From assembly GCA_037968515.1 (NCBI GenBank), contig JBBKVQ010000429.1, positions 1-7,251 on the forward strand: a DNA stretch of 7,251 bases, written 5' to 3'. How positions within the stretch are numbered: position 1 is the first letter of the stretch; every line of letters starts with the position of its first letter. This stretch comes from JBFFMO01 sp037968515 (GTDB lineage Bacteria > Myxococcota_A > Bradymonadia > Bradymonadales > Bradymonadaceae). The position numbers and the translations under genes are program-made. Under the pieces are notes generated by a model. That model searched no databases and was not told where the DNA came from. It worked only from the letters and a program-made list of their open reading frames with translations. Of the stretch, positions 1 through 6,652 are shown one piece after another.

Positions 1-1575
1 GTCCATCACCGACTGAACACCGTCTGCAAAACCCTCAGCGCGATCATTCATTGCAGTCAGGCTCTCGAGCCGGGTCTCGGCGTCGATCTTCTTACGCTGA
101 CCCTCTTGAAATGCTGTTCGAGCCGCCTTGGCCTCAAGACTCAAGGTGTTCACCTCAAGCGCCCCTGCCGATACGGATTGCGCCGCCAAATCCGAGGCCG
201 CCTCTAAACCCACCAGGTTTGCTACTGCGGCCTGGTGCCGAGCGCGCCACCGCTCAAGCTCAGCGGTGAGTTGGGCCAAAATATGCCCATGCTCGGTTTC
301 TCGGGTTTGAAGTTCAAGGGCCTGGTTACTGATCCATTGGGCGCGGTCCTCGATCCGCATATATTCAGCGCGCTGTTGGTCAAAACTCGATTTCGCCCGC
401 TTCATGTCGGCCTCGGCCTCCGCGAAACCAACCCGCGCTGCCTTCAGGTCGGCCTCTTGCTCTTGCACGTCCTTTTGCGCTTCCGAAGCGACCGTCATTC
501 CAGCTAATTCCTGCCGAACCTGGGCGAGTTCACTGGCCAGACGTTGACGACGGTCAGTCTGCGACGTGATTTCTCGGGTCGATGTCTCGAGCCGTCTGCG
601 GGCTTCCGATAATGATTCCACCGCGTGTTCACGTTTGCTTTTCGAGATATTTAGCTGTGTTTCGGCACGATAAAATGTCTCGGTGCCCTCGGCCTGCTTT
701 TTTTCTGCCGCAAAAAGCTCCACTCTGGCGCCTTCGATTGCGGCTTCATGAAGCTCCCAAGCCTTGAGCGCGCGATCAACCTCTTGCTCAGCGGCGTGTT
801 GTTCAACCATGATCTTGTCTCGTCGCACGACCAAGTCGTCGCGTTTGACCAAAAGGATCGCGATCTCAAGCTCCGTCATCTCGTCATTTAGTCGCCGGTG
901 CTGTGACGCCCGCTGCGCCTGTCTTTCCAGCGATCGAAGTTGCTTCTCGACCTCGGCCAAAATGTCTGCGACCCGCTGAAGATTTTCGTCAGCTTTCTCG
1001 AGCCGACGAACGGTTCTGTCTCGCTGCCCTTTGTACCGCGTGATTCCGCTCGCTTCCTCAATGATCAGGCGTCGCTCTGAGGGCCGTGCGCTGACAATGA
1101 AGCCGACCTGATTCTGCTCGATGATCGAATACCCCTGCTTCCCAAGGCCTGTGCCCGCGAGCAGATTCTGGATGTCGAGCAAACGACACGCGACCTTGTT
1201 GATCAGATACTCAGAATCACCAGAACGATGAAGCCTGCGAGTGATCGCGATCTCAGACAGCTGCTGGAACTCGCGTGGCAGCGAATCCCCAAATGCTTCC
1301 TCATCCAGATCGCCATCGTTATGAAACGTCAGTGTGACCTCGGCTAGCCCCATCGGTTTTGCGGTCTCGCTTCCAGCAAAGATCACATCTTGCATGTCTT
1401 GGCCGCGAAGGCTCTTTGGCGACATATCACCCATCGCCCATTTCAAAGCGTCCACGACATTGCTCTTACCGCAGCCGTTTGGTCCGACGATCGCAGTCAT
1501 GCCGTCACTTAACTCGATCGTCATACGATCGCGAAAAGACTTGAAGCCATGAATGTCGATTCGATTCAAACGCAT
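1..1575 (-). CDS. smc: Chromosome partition/condensation protein SMC, N-terminal part (cut by window edge)
   Basis: The minus frame is open without a stop from an ATG at 1575 to base 1, giving 525 codons; full SMCs are usually about 1150-1250 residues. Residues 1-15 carry the SMC opening (RIDIHGFKSFRDR). The Walker A loop is GPNGCGKSN at 31-39, followed by SLRGQDMQDVIFAGS at 55-69, the Arg-finger/signature-proximal strand of SMC heads. The Q-loop region GKQGYSIIEQNQVG is at 145-158 and IIEEASGITRYKGQR at 171-185. From about 180 to 505 the protein is a long Glu/Arg/Ala/Gln-rich coiled coil. The last residues (EGFADGVQSVMD) match the sequence just before the dimerisation hinge. SMC dimers bind ScpA/ScpB, hydrolyse ATP and extrude or compact DNA to individualise sister chromosomes in the cytoplasm. 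The start is supported by AGAGG at 1586-1590, 10 nt upstream. Signature motif, Walker B and C-terminal head lie outside the window. Family assignment is firm. Confidence 0.97.
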   Translation of the reverse strand, partial: MRLNRIDIHGFKSFRDRMTIELSDGMTAIVGPNGCGKSNVVDALKWAMGDMSPKSLRGQDMQDVIFAGSETAKPMGLAEVTLTFHNDGDLDEEAFGDSLPREFQQLSEIAITRRLHRSGDSEYLINKVACRLLDIQNLLAGTGLGKQGYSIIEQNQVGFIVSARPSERRLIIEEASGITRYKGQRDRTVRRLEKADENLQRVADILAEVEKQLRSLERQAQRASQHRRLNDEMTELEIAILLVKRDDLVVRRDKIMVEQHAAEQEVDRALKAWELHEAAIEGARVELFAAEKKQAEGTETFYRAETQLNISKSKREHAVESLSEARRRLETSTREITSQTDRRQRLASELAQVRQELAGMTVASEAQKDVQEQEADLKAARVGFAEAEADMKRAKSSFDQQRAEYMRIEDRAQWISNQALELQTRETEHGHILAQLTAELERWRARHQAAVANLVGLEAASDLAAQSVSAGALEVNTLSLEAKAARTAFQEGQRKKIDAETRLESLTAMNDRAEGFADGVQSVMD

Positions 1576-1605
1576 TTAACGCGAGCCTCTCAGTGCCAGC
1601 CGTGG

Positions 1606-1635
1606 ACAATACGCATCGACCGCAGCACATATCAA
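1606..1635 (-). promoter_or_regulatory. Candidate sigma70 promoter for smc
   Basis: In the 74 bp between the methyltransferase stop and the smc start, the minus strand reads TTGATA (1635-1630), an 18 bp spacer, then TATTGT (1611-1606). These match 5/6 and 4/6 of the -35 and -10 consensus. Predicted transcription would begin near 1599, leaving a leader of about 24 nt that contains the AGAGG ribosome-binding site. This would let smc be transcribed independently of the upstream methyltransferase gene as well as by read-through, since no terminator hairpin is visible in the gap. It is pattern matching only; weak promoters arise by chance. Confidence 0.35.
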
Positions 1636-1649
1636 GAATTCAACCATCA

Positions 1650-3428
1650 CTAGAGGTCCACGAACTCCGCGACGGTTTTAACCAGCTCGTTCAAGCAGGA
1701 TCGCGCCCTAGCCTCAAGTGTCGCTTCAACAATCAAGCTTCCGTCCACAACCGCGCACGGAAGCTTCAATCGCCTCAACGGCGTGGCGTAGAACTCAAAC
1801 ATCACACCTTTGCGCTTCCCCATAATTTCGAGTTGTTCATGGATTTCCGGCGAGTTCAAAACTGCCATGAGCCGAAGCAGGTACCCGACCGGCTCGGCGA
1901 TGTGGTCGGGAGCCACAAGGTAAGAGCAATCGCTGGAAATCGCAGAGCCACTGAGGTCCAAACAGAACGTAGGTGCAGTAGCACGCCGAGGCACCACTAG
2001 TTTTGGACCGCTCATATCGAGCCGTCGTCGAGGCCAATGCAGGCGATACCAAGGCATTCGTCCCAATTTGACCTCTCGACGAGCTTCGAGCTTCGGGCGT
2101 CCCACACCAAACCAATCTACCAATCGCAATTCATGGTTTGACGACACCGGCCCGTCGACCCAGATCACTTGCAGATTCCCCGATGGCGCCAAAAAAACTC
2201 GGTTTGCCACACATTCGGATGCGCGAAGAACCGGCCGTAAATGCAGGTTTGAAGCTTGTGAACCCTCCAAGTCGACCAAGAAACCGTTTGAGACTTTGCC
2301 CCGGTCCATCCCGCTCACAAAACCCTGTTGATCGTTTGCGAGGTCCTGCAGCGGCACACCGACAACCGCATCTCCGGCTCGGCGAGCGCCATCAGGAGCG
2401 ACCAACCAAAGCTCGCCTGAGTTTAGCGAGATGGCGTCAGGGGACGGAACAGCTTCAGCTTCGATCAGTCGACAGCCGTCGCCGGACTCTTGGTTGACCA
2501 CAACCAGCGAGTGATGGCCTTTGGCTGACAAAAAGCGTCCCTGTCCGAGTCGAAACATCCATCGGACAGGCAGACGGGCTGCCATGAACGAGCGCAGGTT
2601 CTTGGCAGAGTCTGCCCACAACCAGTATTCGGAGACCAAAAAAATCACGCAGGTCGAGCGCTGAATCGAGCGCCACCAAAACAGATATGCGAGGTCCATT
2701 CGGGGCGTGAAGGCGTCTGCCAAGTCGGGGTGTTTGTTCCGCACGGCATCAAAAATTGCCTTATTGCCCTTCTCTCCAACGTATGGCGGGTTTCCGACCA
2801 CCGCCTTCACGTTTTCAGGCCAGTTCTTGTTCGCAAGCCCATCACCCCAGATGATCCGAGCCTCGGCACCCGCTTGATGAAGCCTCAGTGCGGCAGCAAC
2901 GGCCGAACATAGTTCGGCTTCGATTCCCCAAACTTCGTGCCCCAGCCGCGCGGCCGCCATCAAAAGTGCGCCGTCGCCGCATGCGGGATCGAGCACCCAG
3001 CCGTCGCCATCAGGAATCCAAGCCGCCATTTGATCAGCGATCGGCGTGGGGGTGAAGTAGATCCCGTTTTGGCGTCGATATGCGGGGGAAAAGAGCCCAT
3101 CGATCTCTTCCGGTGCAGATTTTGCGGGAAAGCCAGCGAGTTCAATGAATGTTTCGACGCCGGGTGATGACAAAATCCCGTTAAGAATCAAACGCAGTCC
3201 TTGTGCGGATTCTGCTTCGATACCAAGGAGTTTTACGCCCATTGCCCAGACGCTCTGGGCACTTTGGACATCTTCACTTATCTTCACGGCGCGAACTCGG
3301 TTTACGAAGTCGCGGCAAACTTGCGTAAGTTTGCCGGTCGGTCTTGCTTCGAACGGGTGTTTGTTCCTATCCTTGAACAATTCGGGGTTTACCCCATTTT
3401 GGACAATATGACGATGTCGGAGCCTCAT
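1650..3428 (-). CDS. Solitary N6-adenine DNA methyltransferase with TaqI-like C-terminal recognition domain
   Basis: Predicted to transfer methyl from S-adenosylmethionine to adenine N6 in a specific DNA sequence. Numbering from the ATG at 3428 (592 aa), motif X is GIYFTPTPIADQM near 122-134, motif I (AdoMet loop) is VLDPACGDGALL at 145-156, and the catalytic motif IV NPPY is at 213-216, giving the gamma-class order X-I-IV. The stretch QGFVSGMDRGKVSNGF near 368-383 and the block with WYRLHWPRR (460-468), PKLVVP (475-480), LNSPEI and GKRKG (537-541) resemble the TaqI/Eco57I-type target-recognition domain. There is no PD-(D/E)XK nuclease domain at the N-terminus, the protein is far shorter than type IIG enzymes (about 900-1200 aa), and no nuclease gene is adjacent, so it looks like an orphan methylase. 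The start is uncertain. The frame stays open to a TTG at 3524, but that runs into the kinase P-loop region. ATG 3428 overlaps the kinase start by 21 bp. TTG 3380 and GTG 3287 are alternatives, and the palindromes at 3313-3395 favour a later start. It lies 74 bp upstream of smc on the same strand. Confidence 0.9.
   Translation of the reverse strand: MRLRHRHIVQNGVNPELFKDRNKHPFEARPTGKLTQVCRDFVNRVRAVKISEDVQSAQSVWAMGVKLLGIEAESAQGLRLILNGILSSPGVETFIELAGFPAKSAPEEIDGLFSPAYRRQNGIYFTPTPIADQMAAWIPDGDGWVLDPACGDGALLMAAARLGHEVWGIEAELCSAVAAALRLHQAGAEARIIWGDGLANKNWPENVKAVVGNPPYVGEKGNKAIFDAVRNKHPDLADAFTPRMDLAYLFWWRSIQRSTCVIFLVSEYWLWADSAKNLRSFMAARLPVRWMFRLGQGRFLSAKGHHSLVVVNQESGDGCRLIEAEAVPSPDAISLNSGELWLVAPDGARRAGDAVVGVPLQDLANDQQGFVSGMDRGKVSNGFLVDLEGSQASNLHLRPVLRASECVANRVFLAPSGNLQVIWVDGPVSSNHELRLVDWFGVGRPKLEARREVKLGRMPWYRLHWPRRRLDMSGPKLVVPRRATAPTFCLDLSGSAISSDCSYLVAPDHIAEPVGYLLRLMAVLNSPEIHEQLEIMGKRKGVMFEFYATPLRRLKLPCAVVDGSLIVEATLEARARSCLNELVKTVAEFVDL
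3313..3336. repeat. Perfect inverted repeat, 10 bp arms, 4 bp centre
   Basis: The left arm CGGCAAACTT (3313-3322) and right arm AAGTTTGCCG (3327-3336) are exact reverse complements around GCGT. No U-tract follows on either strand, so it is not a typical intrinsic terminator; a dyad operator or an mRNA hairpin is more likely. It lies 72 bp before the kinase ATG and, on the minus strand, either just upstream of or inside the uncertain 5' end of the methyltransferase gene. Confidence 0.6.
3344..3373 (+). promoter_or_regulatory. Weak candidate promoter for the kinase gene
   Basis: TTGCTT (3344-3349), an 18 bp spacer and TATCCT (3368-3373) resemble -35 and -10 elements (3/6 and 4/6 matches). The start of transcription would be near 3380, leaving a leader of about 28 nt before the ATG at 3408. 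The LexA-box-like sequence at 3350-3363 would lie in the spacer. Support is weak, but this is the best candidate I see immediately upstream of the kinase. Confidence 0.2.
3350..3363. promoter_or_regulatory. LexA-box-like dyad (CGAAC-N4-GTTTG)
   Basis: The 14-mer CGAACGGGTGTTTG is one base from the symmetric form CGAAC-N4-GTTCG. It differs only at its last base from the Bacillus-type SOS box CGAACRNRYGTTYC, with GGGT fitting RNRY. It lies between two divergent genes, one a DNA methyltransferase upstream of smc. Whether the LexA of this organism reads such a box is unknown: deltaproteobacterial LexA motifs vary and some are quite different. A chance match remains possible. Confidence 0.25.
3361..3380. 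repeat. Inverted repeat TTGTTC-N8-GAACAA
   Basis: Six-base arms TTGTTC (3361-3366) and GAACAA (3375-3380) are exact reverse complements around CTATCCTT. The layout, two half-sites about 14 bp apart centre to centre, is compatible with a dimeric helix-turn-helix regulator site. It overlaps the LexA-like box by three bases and contains the proposed -10 element of the kinase promoter, so a bound protein there would be expected to affect transcription. Functional role is inferred only. Confidence 0.4.
3384..3395. repeat. Short palindrome GGGGTTTACCCC before the kinase start
   Basis: Arms GGGGT and ACCCC flank TT, ending 12 bp before the kinase ATG at 3408. In the kinase mRNA leader it could form a small G:C-rich hairpin next to the ribosome-binding region; as DNA it could be half of an operator cluster with the two inverted repeats to its left. 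It is short, so chance occurrence cannot be excluded. Confidence 0.35.
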
Positions 3429-4934
3429 GGCAGCCTGACTCCGGGGAGAATAATCGCCGGGCGGTACGAGCTCACTGAAGAAGTGGGTCGCGGCGGCTTC
3501 GGAATGGTATGGCGTGCGCGCCAATTGAATATGGACCGCGACGTTGCGGTCAAGATTCTTCCCCCTCGGTTTTTAGCAATTCCTGATGTGGTCGAGCGCT
3601 TCAAACGTGAAGCTCGGCTTGCAAGTAGGTTGCGTCATCCGAACACCATCACACTGCATGACTGGGGCCAGAGCGAGGATTTACTTTATATTGTCATGGA
3701 GTTGCTGACCGGCGAAGACCTCGCCGATATGCTTCGTGGCGCTGGAAAGTTCCCGCCTGAGCGCGCGCTCGCCGTTGTGCGGCAAGTGCTCAAGAGCTTG
3801 GCGGAAGCCCATGAGCAGGGAATCACGCACCGTGATCTCAAACCCGAGAACATCTTTTTAAGTGTTGTGGGCAACGACCACGACGTCGTGAAGGTCCTCG
3901 ATTTTGGTATTGCTAAGATTGCATCGCCGCAAGCAGCTGACGCACATGACGAAAAACAAAGGTCACTGACCATCAGCGGATCGACGGTCGGGACACCGAC
4001 TTACATGTCCCCTGAGCAAGCCGCGGGCGAAGACGTGGACGGTCAGACCGACCTCTACGCGCTTGGGATCATAATGTACGAGATGCTGAACGGGCGGCCC
4101 CCCTTCAGCAATCGCGATCCCGTCAAAGTTATGCGAGCGCACCTTTTTGAGGAGGTTCCTCCTTTTAAGGACCCTGCCCTTCAGAACTCACTTTTGGATC
4201 GAGTTGTTCGCAAAGCATTGGCAAAAGATAAAGGCGAGCGATTTAGAACGGCCAATGAATTCCTGCTGGCGCTCGCAGCCGATGCGGTCGCGAAGCCGGT
4301 CGTTGTTGGTCTGGATCTTCGCCACCTTGATGAGCCCTCGACGCAAGAGTTTGTTGTGGGCATGCAAGACACCGAGAGCGCGTCCGACCCGCCGATGAAT
4401 ATGCAAACGCTTCCGTTCGCAACAGCGGCAGCACGAATCGAAGACGCGATTCCGTTTTCGAATATTCCGCGAAAGACCCCTCATCCCGAAAAAATTCGCG
4501 CGACGGAGACCAGCTCGAGTCTCAGCGATTTGTTGCCCCCACCGGGTATTTCCACGGGGAGTTCTGCGTCAGCGATCTTACGGATCATCGAACCCACCGA
4601 TGAACAAGACGTCATCGTGTTGACCAAAAAGGTGGACGACTCGGCTGAAAGGCTTCCCACCAAACCACAGCAAATCAAAGCTCCGCCCCCGAAGAGCGGA
4701 GAACATCGAGTAACTGCGCGTCAGTCGACCCCACCCGCCACCGAGGCTTGGTCATGGGGAGAGGGCGCTGGTGACGTTGATGAGGAAGAAGAACGCGCGT
4801 TAACCGGCCCTCATCCTGCCGCTGTTCACCGGTCCAAGAGTTGGATCTGGTTCGTGGTGATCCTGATGATACTCGCGTCCGCTGGCGCGATCTTGATGTT
4901 CACGCCGTTGGGAGCAACGCTCGGAATTCAGTAA
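3408..4934 (+). CDS. Hanks-type serine/threonine protein kinase with C-terminal membrane anchor
   Basis: ATP-dependent Ser/Thr kinase, cytoplasmic and predicted to be tethered to the inner membrane. Numbering from the ATG at 3408 (508 aa): glycine loop GRGGFG at 27-32, the ATP-binding lysine in VAVK (K49), helix-C Glu68, catalytic loop HRDLKPEN at 141-148 (D143), DFG at 165-167, activation segment ending in GTPTYMSPE at 195-203, and DLYALG at 215-220. All key residues are present, so it should be active. The catalytic domain ends near 285. A Pro/Ser/Thr-rich, acidic linker of roughly 190 residues follows, then a hydrophobic span (WIWFVVILMILASAGAILMF, 479-498) and only ten residues beyond it, so there is no extracytoplasmic sensor such as PASTA repeats. 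The start could also be the second ATG at 3414; GGA at 3401-3403 lies 4 or 10 nt upstream. The frame is open back to 3201, but that part is antisense to the methyltransferase. The substrate cannot be told from the sequence. Convergent with the PPC protein gene, overlapping by 7 bp. Confidence 0.95.
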   Translation: MTMSEPHGSLTPGRIIAGRYELTEEVGRGGFGMVWRARQLNMDRDVAVKILPPRFLAIPDVVERFKREARLASRLRHPNTITLHDWGQSEDLLYIVMELLTGEDLADMLRGAGKFPPERALAVVRQVLKSLAEAHEQGITHRDLKPENIFLSVVGNDHDVVKVLDFGIAKIASPQAADAHDEKQRSLTISGSTVGTPTYMSPEQAAGEDVDGQTDLYALGIIMYEMLNGRPPFSNRDPVKVMRAHLFEEVPPFKDPALQNSLLDRVVRKALAKDKGERFRTANEFLLALAADAVAKPVVVGLDLRHLDEPSTQEFVVGMQDTESASDPPMNMQTLPFATAAARIEDAIPFSNIPRKTPHPEKIRATETSSSLSDLLPPPGISTGSSASAILRIIEPTDEQDVIVLTKKVDDSAERLPTKPQQIKAPPPKSGEHRVTARQSTPPATEAWSWGEGAGDVDEEEERALTGPHPAAVHRSKSWIWFVVILMILASAGAILMFTPLGATLGIQ

Positions 4935-6652
4935 CGCGTCAGTTGTATCTCGTAGGGTGTGCACGATTCGGGGCCCTGTGCTCGGATGAAGTAAACGCCA
5001 TCGGGCAGCTCCACTTCGAGTTTCCGAGCCCTATCAGATTGGGCAATCAGGGCATTGGTCGAATCTACCAACTCGATGGTGGCACCCGGCCCGGCATTCA
5101 CAAGGTCGATCGCAACTTTCTGAGTTCCTTCGGGCTGTGCGACCAGCTGAAAGCCAAAAACATCCACATCATCCTTGCCAAAAAAACCGCCCCGGACTGT
5201 CTTGATTTGATCGGCCTGCTCGATGGAATTATTGGGCTCGATTTCGAGTTCGGCGCCGTCCAACACCTGTGTTTCAATCCGATAATCGAATGTCTTTCGG
5301 TCGGCCGGTCCTAACTGTACTGGTCGAATCGAGACGTCCATTTCGCCTGGACGAAACTCCGCTTCACACACTTCAACGATACGAGTCGAAGCATCGAGCA
5401 CCCAGGTGCGTTCCCCTCCTGGGCTGTTCAATGACACCCCAATCACATCGCCATCCTGCAATGCTTCGACCTTGAGGACCATCATCGCCCACTTTCGTAA
5501 TTTCGCAGCAAACTCAAAGGGCGGCAGGCCGGCGTCAACCGCAAGGTGGCCTGCATCCAATGCAAGATGCTTGTTTGGTGGAGTAACCACGCCGTCCGGG
5601 ACCTCTAAGACCTCTGGGACCAACACGCCAAGAGTGAACCGATCGATGTCTTCAGGCGCATAAAACGTTCCAAGCAGCTGTCCTGGAACCGCAAGGGGCC
5701 GCGCCATTCTATCGTTGGGCTCCACCTCGACGTCCTTGTCCAGTTCCGTCTGCAATGAAGTACGCAGTAAATAAGGTGTACGGCGGTCAAATCCTCCGCT
5801 TGTGGTGATGACGACAAACAGAAGTTGATGGGCGGCTTTCTCCCAAGCCGGAACCCCACCCCGTTCACCCTGCGCACCGCCGAATTGCATCGCCGCCAGT
5901 GACGTGTCGAACCGATCCGAATCGAAGATACGGAGGACCTGCGTCACTCCAGGCACCGGCTCATAGTCGATTCGAATCACTTGAGGGGCCTCGGACGCAG
6001 CGATAACAAACACATCGCGGTCGTCGGGGCGGTCGATCAGCCCCTGGATTTCGCTCGGAACCGTCAACGGGATTGCAATCTCGGGGTTATCGTTGGGTTC
6101 AAACTCGACGTTGGCGTTCATGCGTCGAGAAAACTCGATGCGGTAGGCGCCCTGCCCGTCCGCCGCCGAACGGACCGCAAATCTCAGCGGCACACTACCA
6201 ATCTTGAGCACCGACACGACCTCGGCCTCGCCAGGCCCGCTCACGTCGTAGGTCAATGGAGGTGTGGTACCGGCCCCCGCTTGCAAGTGAAGCGAAAGAT
6301 TCAAACCTGCACTTTCTGGAACCACCCGAAGCTCGACCAACTCTTGTGGAGCAATCGTCGATGTGAGGGCAAACCAGTCGATATCCCCCGGCGACTCGAG
6401 GCCAGCGGTAAATACGCGAAGCTCATGCCCCAAAGCCAATGATGTCGCTTGTTCGGGCGCATCATTGGGTTCCTTTTCGGCAGTCTCTGGAATGATTTGC
6501 TCAAGCTCAGCCGGCTTGGGCTTCGAGGCCTCGACGGCTTGACGCACGGTGTCTTCGCACTTGCAGTCCACAAAGGTTGCGGCAAAAACGAGAACAAAAA
6601 AAACCCGCACCGAAGCTGAACGGTACGGGCGATGGGCTGAGAAGAATCTCAC
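4928..6652 (-). CDS. Exported protein, possible lipoprotein, with four PPC-like (EPND) repeats
   Basis: 574 residues with no enzymatic motif that I recognise. The N-terminus has a basic stretch (HRPYRSASVR) and a hydrophobic core (VFFVLVFAATFV, 17-28), then DCKC at 29-32. Cys30 could be lipidated, but Asp at -1 is not a standard lipobox, so a lipoprotein is only a possibility. Four modules start with EPND/EPNN at residues 61, 185, 311 and 472. Each is followed 23-29 residues later by a DxDxF motif (DIDWF 90, DRDVF 211, DIDRF 335, DVDVF 495), the hallmark of bacterial pre-peptidase C-terminal (PPC) beta-sandwich domains. Such domains usually accompany secreted enzymes; here they make up nearly the whole protein, suggesting a binding or structural role at the cell surface or in the periplasm. 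Cys429 and Cys564 are the only other cysteines. The start is GTG at 6652, whose GTGA overlaps the skp stop codon, implying translational coupling. A GTG at 6610 would give a shorter signal peptide but has no visible ribosome site. Confidence 0.85.
   Translation of the reverse strand: MRFFSAHRPYRSASVRVFFVLVFAATFVDCKCEDTVRQAVEASKPKPAELEQIIPETAEKEPNDAPEQATSLALGHELRVFTAGLESPGDIDWFALTSTIAPQELVELRVVPESAGLNLSLHLQAGAGTTPPLTYDVSGPGEAEVVSVLKIGSVPLRFAVRSAADGQGAYRIEFSRRMNANVEFEPNDNPEIAIPLTVPSEIQGLIDRPDDRDVFVIAASEAPQVIRIDYEPVPGVTQVLRIFDSDRFDTSLAAMQFGGAQGERGGVPAWEKAAHQLLFVVITTSGGFDRRTPYLLRTSLQTELDKDVEVEPNDRMARPLAVPGQLLGTFYAPEDIDRFTLGVLVPEVLEVPDGVVTPPNKHLALDAGHLAVDAGLPPFEFAAKLRKWAMMVLKVEALQDGDVIGVSLNSPGGERTWVLDASTRIVEVCEAEFRPGEMDVSIRPVQLGPADRKTFDYRIETQVLDGAELEIEPNNSIEQADQIKTVRGGFFGKDDVDVFGFQLVAQPEGTQKVAIDLVNAGPGATIELVDSTNALIAQSDRARKLEVELPDGVYFIRAQGPESCTPYEIQLTRY

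Noticed and set aside
1593..2000. Plus-strand open frame of 135 codons, and another at 2138-2497
   Set aside because: Both are antisense shadows of the methyltransferase gene, with no ribosome site and no recognisable protein features.
3201..3407. N-terminal extension of the kinase back to 3201
   Set aside because: The frame is open, but the extension shows no kinase-family similarity, is antisense to the methyltransferase, and the conserved kinase fold begins about 18 residues after the ATG at 3408.
1650..3428. Part of a restriction-modification, BREX (PglX) or DISARM defence system
   Set aside because: No nuclease domain, specificity subunit, helicase, phosphatase or other defence gene is nearby, and the protein is about half the length of PglX. 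Neighbours are smc and a kinase.
3429..3524. Extension of the methyltransferase to the TTG at 3524
   Set aside because: It would be antisense to the kinase glycine loop region, uses a weak start codon and has no motif of the family.
4961..4981. GCAC...GTGC with a GGGCCC core as a terminator after the kinase
   Set aside because: The stem is only four bases with a long, unpaired interior and there is no following T-run; it lies within coding sequence of the PPC protein.
4841..5314. Plus-strand open frame of 157 codons, and another at 5981-6442
   Set aside because: They lie antisense to the well-supported PPC protein gene (the first also out of frame with the kinase end) and have no recognisable domain.
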